Below, piece after piece: positions 23,225 through 32,246 of a stretch of DNA of 64,000 bases. The notes under the pieces are model-generated. The model searched no databases. It worked only from the letters and a program-made list of their open reading frames with translations, and was not told the DNA's origin. How positions within the stretch are numbered: the stretch's first letter is position 1; each line of letters begins with the position of its first letter. The translations under genes were made by a program, and so were the position numbers. The DNA is from DASSUW01 sp963803335. GTDB taxonomy: Bacteria > Actinomycetota > Thermoleophilia > Solirubrobacterales > Solirubrobacteraceae. The stretch spans positions 62,001-126,000 of the forward strand of contig CAWDME010000005.1 of the NCBI GenBank assembly GCA_963803335.1, in the 5' to 3' direction.

Positions 23225-24943
23225 CTAGCCCTTCACGGCGCTTTCGATGACCTGGCGGGCGGCCGGGGCGGCGACCTCGCCTCCCGCGCCCTGGGCGATC
23301 AGCAGCACGCAGACCGCGATCCGCGGGTGGCCTGAGGGCGCGTAGGCCGCGAACCAGGCGTCCGTGTCGGTCGGGTCCTCCTCCGGGGCCGTCGCCTGCT
23401 CGCCGGCCTGCGGCACCGTGTCATTCTTGACCGTGGTGCGCAGCTCGGCCGTGCCGGTCTTGCCGGCGACCTTGACGCCGTCGATCGCCGCGCCCGTGCC
23501 CGTGCCCTCGGTGACGACCGCGCGCATCGAGCGCCCCACGAAGCGCGCCACGTCGGCCGGAACGGCGCGCGTGCGCTGCGGATTCGCGCCCTTGCGCAGC
23601 GTCGGGTGGACGCGCACGCCGTCCTCGCCGATCGCGGCGGCCACCAGCGCCATCTGCAGCGGCGTGGCGAGCACCTTGCCCTGCCCGATCGCCGTCGAGC
23701 CGACCGCGAGGTCGTCGCCGATCTCGTCGGCCGCGGGGATCGTCGAGCGGGCCGCGCCGGCGAGATGCGGGTCCTCGTTGAACCCGAACGCCTCGGCGGT
23801 GGCCACCAGCCGGCGCGCGCCGACCTTGGCGCCGAGCGGGGCGAACACGGAGTTGCAGGAGTGCGCGAACGACTCGATCAGCGTCCCGCCGCACGACTCG
23901 CCGTTGGCGTTCTCGAGCTTGACGCCCTCGAGGGTCGCCTCCGTCTGCGCGGGGAAGGTCTCGTCGCGCTTGACCGCGCCGGCCTGCACGGCCGAGGCGA
24001 GCGTGACGATCTTGAACACCGAGCCGGGCGGCTGCGGGGCCGAGAACGCGACGCCCGCGAGCCCGAGCACCTCGCCGGTCCGCGGCCGGATCGCGGCGAT
24101 GCCGCCGTAGCGGCCCGCCAGCGCCGTCACCGCGGCGCGCTGCACGTCCGCGTCGATCGTCGTGCGCACGCTTTGCCCGCGGCGCGGCTCTGCGCTGGCG
24201 ATCACGCGCGGACCGGCGAGCAGCTCGCCGCCGGGCGTGCCGGCCAGCTCGGCGTCGAACTCGCGCTCGAGGCCGGTCAGCCCGACCGTCGCTCCGTGGG
24301 GGACGCCGCGCGCGGCCAGCTCGTCCGCCCGCTCGGCCGGCGCCGGCCCGACGCGGCCCGCGATCTCTGACGCCGCCGCGTCGAGATCCGAGCTCCGGTC
24401 CTCGCCCTTGGCGATCGCCGTGCCGTCGCGCGTGCGGATCGTGGCGCGCGCGGGCATCCGCGTGCGCCGGGTGAGCTTCTCGCCCGGTTGCAGGCCGGGG
24501 AACACGAGCTCCGGATCCCAGGCGATCGCGGGCTTCCCGTCGTCGCCCTTGCCGATCGGGAGCGTCAGCGTCTGGCGGACGTGGCCGAAGATGCGCGTGT
24601 CGACGTCGATCGGCACCGTGACGGTCTCGTCGTGCGGGTTGGACGGCCGGCCCGCGTCGAGCCGCGCCGTCGTCGCCGTGGTGGCCGCGTCCTCGTACGC
24701 GTGGGCGAATTCGGTGACCGACGTGGCGTCGCGCGTCGCCGGCGTCAGCAGCGCGTGCATGGCCGCGTAGTCCCGGCGCTCCCAGGCGCTCACGAAGCGC
24801 TCGGCGACCTGGCGCTCGGCCGGCTCGTGGCGGCCGCCGGTGATGACACCGACGAGAAACGACACCGCGGCGAGGGCCAGCAGAGGAGCGAGTCGGCGGA
24901 GCTTCCTGCGACGCCGTGGTGTCGTGGTACGGGACGCTGCCAT
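23225..24943 (-). CDS. class B penicillin-binding protein with NTF2-like N-terminal domain
   Basis: A 572-residue D,D-transpeptidase. After a basic tail and membrane anchor (about 18-38) comes an NTF2-like/MecA_N domain (ERFVSAWERRDYAAM, about 48-110), a dimerisation domain, and a transpeptidase domain with SVFK at 308-311 (nucleophile S308), SCN at 362-364 and KTGT at 495-498. It crosslinks peptidoglycan outside the membrane. MecA_N is shared with PBP2a-like proteins, but drug resistance cannot be inferred. ATG 24943 diverges from the MarP-like gene across a 39-base gap. Confidence 0.9.
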   Translation of the reverse strand: MAASRTTTPRRRRKLRRLAPLLALAAVSFLVGVITGGRHEPAERQVAERFVSAWERRDYAAMHALLTPATRDATSVTEFAHAYEDAATTATTARLDAGRPSNPHDETVTVPIDVDTRIFGHVRQTLTLPIGKGDDGKPAIAWDPELVFPGLQPGEKLTRRTRMPARATIRTRDGTAIAKGEDRSSDLDAAASEIAGRVGPAPAERADELAARGVPHGATVGLTGLEREFDAELAGTPGGELLAGPRVIASAEPRRGQSVRTTIDADVQRAAVTALAGRYGGIAAIRPRTGEVLGLAGVAFSAPQPPGSVFKIVTLASAVQAGAVKRDETFPAQTEATLEGVKLENANGESCGGTLIESFAHSCNSVFAPLGAKVGARRLVATAEAFGFNEDPHLAGAARSTIPAADEIGDDLAVGSTAIGQGKVLATPLQMALVAAAIGEDGVRVHPTLRKGANPQRTRAVPADVARFVGRSMRAVVTEGTGTGAAIDGVKVAGKTGTAELRTTVKNDTVPQAGEQATAPEEDPTDTDAWFAAYAPSGHPRIAVCVLLIAQGAGGEVAAPAARQVIESAVKG

Positions 24944-24982
24944 GGGGGAGGCCAGCTCAAGGGTACGAGTACGCTCGGATTC

Positions 24983-26122
24983 TTGACAGGCATCGATTGG
25001 GTCATCGTGGGCGCGGTCGTCCTGCTCGGGCTTTTCGGATGGGCGCAGGGGTTCATCTCGGGAGTGCTCGCGCTGATCGGCTTCGTCGTCGGCGCGTGGC
25101 TGGGCACGCGCATCGCGCCGCTGGTGCTGTCCGGGGGTCGCGAATCCACGTGGGCACCGGCGTTCGCGCTGGTCGGGGCGATCATGGCCGGGGGCATCCT
25201 CGCGGCGGGCTTCGAGGGCGTCGGCGCACGGCTCCGGGCACGCCTGCGCTCGCCCGCCTTCGCGACCGTGGACGGTGCCCTCGGCGCGGTGCTGACCGCC
25301 TGCATCGGCCTGCTGATCGCCTGGGTACTGGGCGCGGTGGCGCTCCGCGCCGACCCGGACATCCGGCGCGACGTGCAGCGCTCGACGATCCTGCGCCAGC
25401 TCAACGCGATCCTGCCGCCGACCGGGCCGCTGCTCAACACGCTGCAGGGGCTCGACCCGTTCCCGCACATCGACGGCCCCACCGCGCGGGTGCCGCCGCC
25501 GCGGGCGGGCATCGCGACCGACCCGCAGGTCGCGGCGGCGCGCCGCAGCGTCGTGAGGATCCTCGGCAGCGCGTGCGGCGTCGGCGTCGAGGGCTCCGGC
25601 TGGGTTGCGCGCGACGGCGTCGTGGTCACGAACGCGCACGTCGTCGCCGGGCAGGACGACACGCGTGTGCTGGTCGGCGGCGCCGAGCCGGGGCTGCGCG
25701 CGCAGGCGATCGGCTTCGATCCCAAGAACGACCTGGCGATCCTGCGCGTCGACGGGCTCGACGTTCCGGCACTGCCGATCGCGGCCGATCCATCCGCCGG
25801 GACGTCGGCGGCGATCCTCGGCTTCCCCCTCAACGGCCCGTTCGACGTGCGGCCGGGGCGGCTCGGCCAGACGCGCGAGGTCGTGACCCAGGACGCCTAC
25901 GGGCGCGGGCCGGTGCGGCGGCGGATCGCGTCGCTGCGTGGCCTCGTCCGCTCGGGCAACTCAGGAGGCCCGATGGTCGACGGGGACGGGCGCGTCGTGG
26001 CGACGATCTTCGCCGCCACCACCAGCGGTCCGCGCGGCGGCTACGCCGTGCCCAACGATCTCGTGCGCGCGGCGCTCGCCGACGCCTCAGGCCCGGTTTC
26101 CACGGGCCCGTGCGGCGGCTAG
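24983..26122 (+). CDS. MarP-like membrane serine protease (CvpA + trypsin-like)
   Basis: A 379-residue protein with four N-terminal membrane helices (CvpA-like, about 5-115) and a chymotrypsin-fold protease domain. The catalytic triad is H219 (TNAHVV), D250 (KNDLAIL) and S327 (GNSGGP). Cys198 (SACGVG) and Cys377 (GPCGG) match the disulfide pair that stabilises mycobacterial MarP (Rv3671c), a periplasmic protease needed for acid and oxidative resistance through peptidoglycan-hydrolase processing. The TTG start opens the hydrophobic N-terminus. The adjacent PBP fits a wall-maintenance role. Confidence 0.88.
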   Translation: MTGIDWVIVGAVVLLGLFGWAQGFISGVLALIGFVVGAWLGTRIAPLVLSGGRESTWAPAFALVGAIMAGGILAAGFEGVGARLRARLRSPAFATVDGALGAVLTACIGLLIAWVLGAVALRADPDIRRDVQRSTILRQLNAILPPTGPLLNTLQGLDPFPHIDGPTARVPPPRAGIATDPQVAAARRSVVRILGSACGVGVEGSGWVARDGVVVTNAHVVAGQDDTRVLVGGAEPGLRAQAIGFDPKNDLAILRVDGLDVPALPIAADPSAGTSAAILGFPLNGPFDVRPGRLGQTREVVTQDAYGRGPVRRRIASLRGLVRSGNSGGPMVDGDGRVVATIFAATTSGPRGGYAVPNDLVRAALADASGPVSTGPCGG

Positions 26123-26149
26123 AGCCTCTGAGCTACCCTGCGCGGACTC

Positions 26150-28378
26150 ATGGGCAAGACGCTGGTCATCGCCGAGAAGCCGTCCGTCGGGCGCGATCTC
26201 ACCCGGGTGCTCCCGGGTGCGTACGCGAAGCACGAGGGCTACCTGGAGTCCGAATCGCACGTCGTCACGTGGGCCGTCGGCCATCTCGTGCAGCTCGCGG
26301 AGCCGGACGAGTACGACCCCAAGTACAAGAAGTGGCGCATGGCGGACCTGCCGATCGTGCCGGACGAGTTCCGGCTCGTCGTCCGCGACGAGCGCTCGAA
26401 GAAGCAGATGAGCGTCATCACGAAGCTGCTCAAGCGCGACGACGTCGACGAGGTCATCAACGCGTGCGACGCCGGCCGCGAGGGCGAGCTCATCTTCGCC
26501 TGGACGTTCCAGAAGGCGAACGCCAAGAAGCCCGTCGAGCGCCTGTGGCTGTCGTCGATGACCACGGCGGCGATTCGCGAGGCGTTCTCGTCGCTGCGCC
26601 CGCGCGAGGAGTTCGCGCGGCTCGAGCAGGCTGCGCGCTCGCGCTCGGAGGCCGACTGGATCGTCGGCATGAACGCCACCCGCGCCGCCACGATCCGCCT
26701 GCGCTCCTCGTTCGACGGCGCCGTCTCGCTCGGCCGCGTGCAGACGCCGACGCTCGCCATCGTCGCTCGCCGCGAGGAAGAGATCCGCGCCTTCAAGCCC
26801 GAGCCGTACTGGCTCGTGGACGCCCGCTTCGAGCCCGCGCAGGGCGAGCCCGGCCGCCGCTACGAGGGCCGCTTCCACGCCGGCGCCAAGCCGCGCCTGC
26901 AGACGGCCGAGGAGGCGGAGGCGATCGTCGCCGCCGTCCGCGACCAGCCGGGCGAGATCACCAAGCTCGAGACGTCGACCAAGAAGGAGCGCGCGCCGCT
27001 CCTGTACGACCTCACGTCGCTGCAGCGCGACGCCAACACGCGCTACGGCTTCTCGGCCCGCCGCACGCTGGCCGCTGCCCAGCGTCTGTACGAGGAGCAC
27101 AAGGCGCTCACCTATCCGCGTACGAACTCGCGCTTCCTGCCCGGCGACATGATCGCCGAGCTCAAGCCGACGGCCGCTGGGGTCGGCTCGCAGCCCGAGT
27201 ACGCACGCGCCGCGGCGTACGTGACCGGGCTCGACGTGCTGCCGCTCGGCCGCGTGGTCAACGACGCGAAGGTCACAGACCACCACGCGATCATCCCGAC
27301 CAACGCCGAGCACCGTGTCGACAAGATGAGCGACGACGATCGTCGCATCTACGACATGGTCGTCCGCCGCTTCCTCGCGGTCTTCCATCCCGACGCCGAG
27401 TTCGAGAACACGCGGCTGGAGACCACGGTCGCGTCGCACGTCTTCCGCACCCGCGGGCGCGTGCTGATCGTGCCGGGCTGGCGCGGCGTCTACGGCGAGG
27501 GGCTCGAGTCCCGCTCCGACGGCGACGAGGACGAGGGGACCGACCAGCAGCTCCCGAAGCTCGAGCGCGGCGAGACCGTCAAGACGCTCGAGGTCGAGTC
27601 GCTGGCGCGCGAGACCAAGCCGCCGCGCCGCTACTCCGACGCGTCGCTGCTCGCGGCGATGGAGACCGCCGGCAAGCTCGTCGACGACGACGAGCTGCGC
27701 GAGGCGATGAAGGAGTCGGGGATCGGGACGCCGGCCACGCGTGCGGCGATCATCGAGCGGCTGATCGACGTCGGCTACATCGAGCGCGAGGGCCGCGCGC
27801 TCGTGGCCACCGAGAAGGGCCTCAACGTCATCAAGTTCCTCGGCGAGCACGCGCTCACGTCGCCGTCGCTGACCGGCGACTGGGAGCACCGGCTGGCGCG
27901 CATCGAAGAGGGCGAGGAGCAGCGCGAGACGTTCATGCACGACATCGCGGCCTTCGCCCAGAACACGGTCCACGAGCTCGACGCGAAGCTCAAGGAGGTC
28001 CGCATCCCGCGGGCCAACCTCGGCCCGTGCCCGGTCTGCGGGCACGACATCGTCGAGAACCGGAAGGGCTTCTCTTGCTGGTCGCGCGAGGATCCCGGCT
28101 GCGGGTTCGTGATCTGGAAGTCCAAGGCCGGCAAGAACCTGCCGACTGCGGTAGCGCGCGAGCTGATCGCGAAGGGCCGGACGGAGAAGCCGGTGACCGG
28201 CTTCAAGGGCCGCTCGGGCCGGTCGTTCCGCGCCCGCCTCGCGCTCATGCAGACCGAGGACGGCAAGTGGCGCGTCGAGTTCGACGAGCCGTGGGCGCGC
28301 GAGGGCGCCAAGCCGCCCGAGGGCGAGGAGCAGCCTCAGGCCGACGAGGCCGCGGCCGCCTCCGCCGAAGCAGCCTGA
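26150..28378 (+). CDS. topB: type IA DNA topoisomerase (TopB/topoisomerase III-like)
   Basis: A 742-residue enzyme. The N-terminal Toprim domain has VIAEKPSVGRDL and NACDAGREGELIF, and the active-site tyrosine is Y322 in TYPRTNSRFL. The C-terminus has a Cys4 motif CPVCGHDI...CWSREDPGCGF and a TopoIII-type repeat (FKGRSGRSFRARLAL). It passes single strands to decatenate DNA. Chromosomal topB is not universal in actinobacteria and related genes ride on plasmids, but codon use here matches the neighbours. The 3' end overlaps the LysR gene by 43 bases. Confidence 0.9.
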   Translation: MGKTLVIAEKPSVGRDLTRVLPGAYAKHEGYLESESHVVTWAVGHLVQLAEPDEYDPKYKKWRMADLPIVPDEFRLVVRDERSKKQMSVITKLLKRDDVDEVINACDAGREGELIFAWTFQKANAKKPVERLWLSSMTTAAIREAFSSLRPREEFARLEQAARSRSEADWIVGMNATRAATIRLRSSFDGAVSLGRVQTPTLAIVARREEEIRAFKPEPYWLVDARFEPAQGEPGRRYEGRFHAGAKPRLQTAEEAEAIVAAVRDQPGEITKLETSTKKERAPLLYDLTSLQRDANTRYGFSARRTLAAAQRLYEEHKALTYPRTNSRFLPGDMIAELKPTAAGVGSQPEYARAAAYVTGLDVLPLGRVVNDAKVTDHHAIIPTNAEHRVDKMSDDDRRIYDMVVRRFLAVFHPDAEFENTRLETTVASHVFRTRGRVLIVPGWRGVYGEGLESRSDGDEDEGTDQQLPKLERGETVKTLEVESLARETKPPRRYSDASLLAAMETAGKLVDDDELREAMKESGIGTPATRAAIIERLIDVGYIEREGRALVATEKGLNVIKFLGEHALTSPSLTGDWEHRLARIEEGEEQRETFMHDIAAFAQNTVHELDAKLKEVRIPRANLGPCPVCGHDIVENRKGFSCWSREDPGCGFVIWKSKAGKNLPTAVARELIAKGRTEKPVTGFKGRSGRSFRARLALMQTEDGKWRVEFDEPWAREGAKPPEGEEQPQADEAAAASAEAA

Positions 28379-29241
28379 ATCGCGGCGAGCAGGGCCCGGA
28401 CCGACGGGCGTGTCGCGTCCGTCGCCCGCGTGGCCGCGAAGATCGTGCGCGTGACCGGGCGCTCGGCGATCGGGTGCACGGCGACGCCGTCGTACAGCGC
28501 GAGCGCGAGGTCCGGCAGCAGCGTGACGGCCAGGCCGCGGGCGACGAGTGCGGTGGCGATCGTCGCGTCGTCGGTGCGGTGCGCGATGTCGGGCTCGAAG
28601 CCGCCGAGGTCGCGGCACAGGCGGGCCGTCATCTCGTCCCAGCCGAGCCCGGCCGGGCCGGTGACCCAGCACTCACCGGCGAGGTCCCTGAGCCGAGCGG
28701 GCGGCCGGCCGGCGGGCAGGACGAGCCGCACCGGGTCGCCGAGCAGCTCGACGCGCTCGATCCCGGCGGGGAGCCGGTGCGGCTGGTGCTGCCACTCGTC
28801 GCCGATCACGAGGTCCACGTCTCCGAGCGCGAGCGCAGGCAGCGTCTGCTCGGGCTCGCCCTCCACGAACTCGCAGCGCAGCCGCGGCGCATCGCGTGCG
28901 AGGCGCGCCATCGCCGGCAGCGCGAGCCGCAGCGCGACCGACTCGAAGCCGGCGATCCGCGCCCGGCCGGCGATCGTGCCGGACGCCGCGGCAAGGTCGG
29001 CCTCGGCCAGCGCGGCCCGCTCCAGCAGCGCATCCGCGTGGCCGACGAGCACGCGCGCCGCGTCGGTCAGCCGCACCCCGCGGCCCGCCTTGGCGAGCAG
29101 CGGCACGCCGGCCTCGCGCTCGAGCATCGCGAGCTGCTGGGAGACGGCCGACGGCGTGAACTGCAGCGCGTCGGCCACCGCCGCGATCGTCCCGCGCTCG
29201 CTCAGCTCGCGCAGCAGCCGGAGGCGGCCCAGGTGCAGCAT
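28336..29241 (-). CDS. LysR-family transcriptional regulator
   Basis: A 301-residue regulator: the N-terminal winged helix-turn-helix (LRELSERGTIAAVADALQFTPSAVSQQLAMLE, about 9-40) and a periplasmic-binding-like effector domain (about 90-290). It diverges from an EamA transporter gene across 67 bases, the classic LysR layout in which the regulator controls its divergent neighbour; the effector would then be the exported compound. A TAGAGT box precedes the ATG by nine bases. Confidence 0.9.
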   Translation of the reverse strand: MLHLGRLRLLRELSERGTIAAVADALQFTPSAVSQQLAMLEREAGVPLLAKAGRGVRLTDAARVLVGHADALLERAALAEADLAAASGTIAGRARIAGFESVALRLALPAMARLARDAPRLRCEFVEGEPEQTLPALALGDVDLVIGDEWQHQPHRLPAGIERVELLGDPVRLVLPAGRPPARLRDLAGECWVTGPAGLGWDEMTARLCRDLGGFEPDIAHRTDDATIATALVARGLAVTLLPDLALALYDGVAVHPIAERPVTRTIFAATRATDATRPSVRALLAAIQAASAEAAAASSA

Positions 29242-29308
29242 CGTGAAGGAACTCTACGCGAACATCGGTAGCAATCAGAATCGATCGTGACGGGTTCGGG
29301 CTGCGAGG

Positions 29309-30454
29309 ATGCCCGCCGTGCGCACCTCCGGCACCGTCCTCTGCCTCCTCTCCGCGTGTGCCTTCGGCGCCATGGGCGTGTTCGGCAAGCTCGCGTACGA
29401 GAACGGGGCGACGGTCGGCACGCTGCTCTCGGTCCGGTTCACGCTCGCTGCGCTGCTGTTCTGGATGCTGGGCGCCGCGCGCGAGCTCGCCGGGTTGCAG
29501 CGGCGCGACCTGCTGATCGCGGTCGCGCTCGGCGCCGGCTGCTACGCGGCGCAGGCCGGCGGCTACTTCGCCGCGCTCGACCGCATCGACGTCTCGGTCC
29601 TGGCGCTGCTCATCTACACGTATCCGGCGATGGTCGCGGCGGCGGCGGTGGCGATCGGGCGCGAGCGGCTGGACGCCCGCAGACTGTGGGCGCTCGCGCT
29701 CGTGTCGGGCGGGCTCGTGCTCCTGCTGGCCAGCGCGGCGACCGGACGGCTAGACGCGCTGGGAACGGCGTTGGGCCTGATCACCGCGGTCGTCTACAGC
29801 GTGTACATCCTCAGCAGCCAGGGTGTCGCGGGGCGGGTGCGGCCGCGGGCGCTGGCGGCGCTCGTCTGCACCGGCGCGGCGTTCACGTTGAGCGTCGCCT
29901 CCGCGGCGCTGGGCGAGCTGCGGCCGGGGGACCTGACGCTCGCGGGCTGGGGCTGGCTCGCGTGCCTGGCCGTCGTCTCGACGGTGGCGGCGATCAGCCT
30001 GTTCTTCGCCGGCCTGTCACGCGTCGGCCCGACCACGGCGGCGATCCTGTCGACGGCCGAGCCGCTGACGACGGTGGTGCTCGCCTTTCTCGTCTTCGGC
30101 GAGGTGCTCACGCCCCTCCAGCTGGCGGGCGGCGTGCTCGTGCTCGGCGGCGTGCTGGTGCTAAGCGGCCGCGCGACGCGCCGGATCGGCGGGCGGCGCC
30201 GAGTGCAGGGCCGCGCCCCGCGGGCGGCCGAGCAGCGCGCGCCACATGCCGGCGAAGCCGGCGCCCAGCGCGGCGAAGAACTCGGAGAACGCGCTCAGCG
30301 GGCGGTCGTGCACGAGCACGGCCTCGATCTCCGGGATCGCACCCGGGCCGGACTCGTGGCTCCAGGCGACGTAGAGGTCCTCACTCCCGACGATCTCGGC
30401 CAGGTTGACGGCGAGGACGATGTCGGCGTCCGTGTGGTCGACGGGCAGGTGTAG
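29309..30454 (+). CDS. EamA/DMT-family exporter with an odd C-terminal extension
   Basis: The first ~290 of 381 residues form a ten-helix drug/metabolite transporter with two EamA repeats (start CLLSACAFGAMGVFGKLAYE; second repeat ending LVLGGVLVLSG). It is probably an exporter regulated by the divergent LysR. After RATRRIGG the frame continues for ~90 Arg/Glu/Gly-rich residues that read antisense through the gene at 30161-30463. That tail does not resemble the family, so the ancestral stop may have been lost, or the true product may end earlier by frameshift. Confidence 0.85.
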   Translation: MPAVRTSGTVLCLLSACAFGAMGVFGKLAYENGATVGTLLSVRFTLAALLFWMLGAARELAGLQRRDLLIAVALGAGCYAAQAGGYFAALDRIDVSVLALLIYTYPAMVAAAAVAIGRERLDARRLWALALVSGGLVLLLASAATGRLDALGTALGLITAVVYSVYILSSQGVAGRVRPRALAALVCTGAAFTLSVASAALGELRPGDLTLAGWGWLACLAVVSTVAAISLFFAGLSRVGPTTAAILSTAEPLTTVVLAFLVFGEVLTPLQLAGGVLVLGGVLVLSGRATRRIGGRRRVQGRAPRAAEQRAPHAGEAGAQRGEELGERAQRAVVHEHGLDLRDRTRAGLVAPGDVEVLTPDDLGQVDGEDDVGVRVVDGQV

Positions 30455-30463
30455 GTGAGGCAT
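30161..30463 (-). CDS. small hypothetical protein, antisense to the exporter's 3' end
   Basis: A 100-residue protein from ATG 30463 with a GGGAG ribosome site. MPHLHLPVDHTDADIVLAVNLAEIVGSEDLYVAW looks like a real folded domain with balanced composition, and the middle has a hydrophobic helix (FFAALGAGFAGMWRALL); the last 20 residues are Ala/Pro/Arg-rich. Almost the whole frame is antisense to the exporter ORF. Its composition is more protein-like than the exporter tail, so I favour it as the genuine gene here. Family unknown. Confidence 0.55.
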   Translation of the reverse strand: MPHLHLPVDHTDADIVLAVNLAEIVGSEDLYVAWSHESGPGAIPEIEAVLVHDRPLSAFSEFFAALGAGFAGMWRALLGRPRGAALHSAPPADPARRAAA

Positions 30464-30687
30464 CTCTCGGCACTCCCGGTGGGCGGCGCTGGCTTCCAAT
30501 CGGAGTAGACGGCAGCCAGCCTCGCAACTTGAGTCACTTGTGGCTCCTGTACATCCGTCCAGTTCGCGCCGCGTCGCGGCGTGGCGTGGTCAGGACGGGA
30601 ACCCTCGGGCCGCCGCGCACGCCGCGCGCCGACCCGCGAGACTGGCGTTGCGCACGGCTTGCGCCGTCCCGCGAACGAGAGGTATGC

Positions 30688-31377
30688 ATGCCTGAGGGGC
30701 TGTCGGCGACGGAGGTTGGGAAAGAGATCGGGCGCCATACGAGCTCCGGCCGCCACGTACGCCGGGGCCGCGGCGTCGCGATCGCGGAAGCGATCCTGCT
30801 CTCCGTCGTCGCGCTGCTGGCCGCCTGGTCGGGTTACGCGGCCGCGAAGTGGAGCACCGACTCGCGGGTGACTCTGGCCGCGGCCTCGGCGGCGCGGACG
30901 AGTGCGAACCGCGCGACGCTCGAGGCGATGGAGCTGCGGAACTTCGACTCGGCGGCCTTCGACGCCTGGTTCTCCGCCTTTACGGTCCGCAACCAGCGGG
31001 CGATGAAGCTTGCCGAGCACCGCTTTCGTCCCGAGTTCCGCGTCGCATTCGACGCGTGGCGCGCCAGCAAGCCCGAAACCAATCGCAATGCGCCTCGGGG
31101 CCCGACGTACATGCCGGAATACCGACAAACCCGGCTGGACGAGGCGACCGCGCTGGACGAGCGCGCGGAGAAGGCGTCCGCGCAAGGCGCTGAGGCAGGC
31201 GAGACGTCCGACCGGTACGTCCGCACGACCGTCTTCCTGGCGAGCGTGCTGTTCCTCGTCGGCATCAGCACGCACTTCCCGTTTCTCGGCGTGCGGTACG
31301 CGCTTGTCGGGCTCGGTGCGTTGCTGCTGCTCGTCTCGCTCGTCCAGCTCGCCCAACTTCCGGGACCGCCGTCGTGA
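30688..31377 (+). CDS. membrane protein of unknown function
   Basis: A 229-residue protein with one membrane helix near residues 30-50, a long polar helical segment (about 55-170) and two C-terminal helices (TVFLASVLFLVGIST and LVGLGALLLLVSLVQL). The shape resembles uncharacterised DUF4337-like proteins. ATG 30688 has GAGAGG upstream. Its stop overlaps the next gene's GTG (GTGA), so the two membrane proteins are probably made together. The 224 bases upstream hold no gene and no clear promoter. Confidence 0.65.
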   Translation: MPEGLSATEVGKEIGRHTSSGRHVRRGRGVAIAEAILLSVVALLAAWSGYAAAKWSTDSRVTLAAASAARTSANRATLEAMELRNFDSAAFDAWFSAFTVRNQRAMKLAEHRFRPEFRVAFDAWRASKPETNRNAPRGPTYMPEYRQTRLDEATALDERAEKASAQGAEAGETSDRYVRTTVFLASVLFLVGISTHFPFLGVRYALVGLGALLLLVSLVQLAQLPGPPS

Positions 31378-32198
31378 GCGTCATCACGGCTGCCGCGATC
31401 GTCGCCGTTGCGACCGCCGTCGCCGTCGCAACGATGCTCGTCGTGCGCCGCCGGGCGCCGGCGGGGAGCTACTTCGCGGACGGGGACCGCGCGGCCGGGG
31501 TGTTCGGGGTCCTCGCCACCGGCTTCGCACTGCTGTCCGGTTTCGTCGTCTTTCTGGCCTTCCAGAGCTACGACACGGCGCGCAGCGGCGCGAAGGCGGA
31601 GGCGCGCATCGTGGCGCACCAGTTCGAGACGGTGCAGCTGTTGCCCACGCCGGCGCGCGAGCAACTGGCGGGCGAGCTCGTGTGTTACGCGCGCAGCGTC
31701 GCGCGCAAGGAATGGCCGCGGATGACGTCACGTACGCTCGGCAGCGGGCCGAACCCCTGGGGCGTCGAGCTGTTCCGCAGCCTGAAGTCGATCGAACCGC
31801 GGTCGGCGTCCGAGCAGGCGGCGTACTCACAGTTCCTCGACGAGCGGTCCGACCGCGAGGACGCGCGCGCCGATCGCACGCACGGCGCCGAGGGCGTGAT
31901 TCCGGCTCCCGTGTGGATCGTCCTGTTCCTGAGCGCCGGGATCCTCTTCGTGTTCATGCTGTTCTTCGCCGACAGCGCTGAACGTGCGGTCGTGCAGGCG
32001 ACGATGATGGGTGGGGTGATCGTGCTCGTCTCGTCCCTGCTGTTGCTCCTCAAGTTCCTCGACAACCCCTACTCCGGCGGTGCCGGCTCGCTGAAGCCGG
32101 TTGCGATGGAGGCCACGGTAAAGCTCCTGCAGGAACAGGCGAGCGGTATCGGCGGTGTCCAGATCCCGTGTGACGAGACGGGCTCGCGTACCGGCTGA
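31374..32198 (+). CDS. DUF4239-like (bestrophin-like) membrane protein
   Basis: A 274-residue protein with two N-terminal and two C-terminal membrane segments flanking a helical cytoplasmic domain (EARIVAHQFETVQLLPTPAREQLAGELVCYARSVARKEW). This is the typical pattern of the bestrophin-like DUF4239 family; channel activity is unproven. It is coupled to the preceding membrane gene by a GTGA overlap, suggesting a two-protein complex. Confidence 0.7.
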   Translation: MSVITAAAIVAVATAVAVATMLVVRRRAPAGSYFADGDRAAGVFGVLATGFALLSGFVVFLAFQSYDTARSGAKAEARIVAHQFETVQLLPTPAREQLAGELVCYARSVARKEWPRMTSRTLGSGPNPWGVELFRSLKSIEPRSASEQAAYSQFLDERSDREDARADRTHGAEGVIPAPVWIVLFLSAGILFVFMLFFADSAERAVVQATMMGGVIVLVSSLLLLLKFLDNPYSGGAGSLKPVAMEATVKLLQEQASGIGGVQIPCDETGSRTG

Positions 32199-32246
32199 AA
32201 AGCTGATCTCGCCGAGAACGTCGGGTGCGTTCGCGACACTGGGCGG

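Noticed and set aside
24916..29271. A 1451-codon open frame on the plus strand, and other very long frames antisense to real genes (for example 26087-28672 and 31827-34394).
   Set aside because: They run across several well-identified genes in another frame, are Arg/Ala/Gly/Pro-rich and show no family motif; this is typical of GC-rich DNA, where stops are rare.
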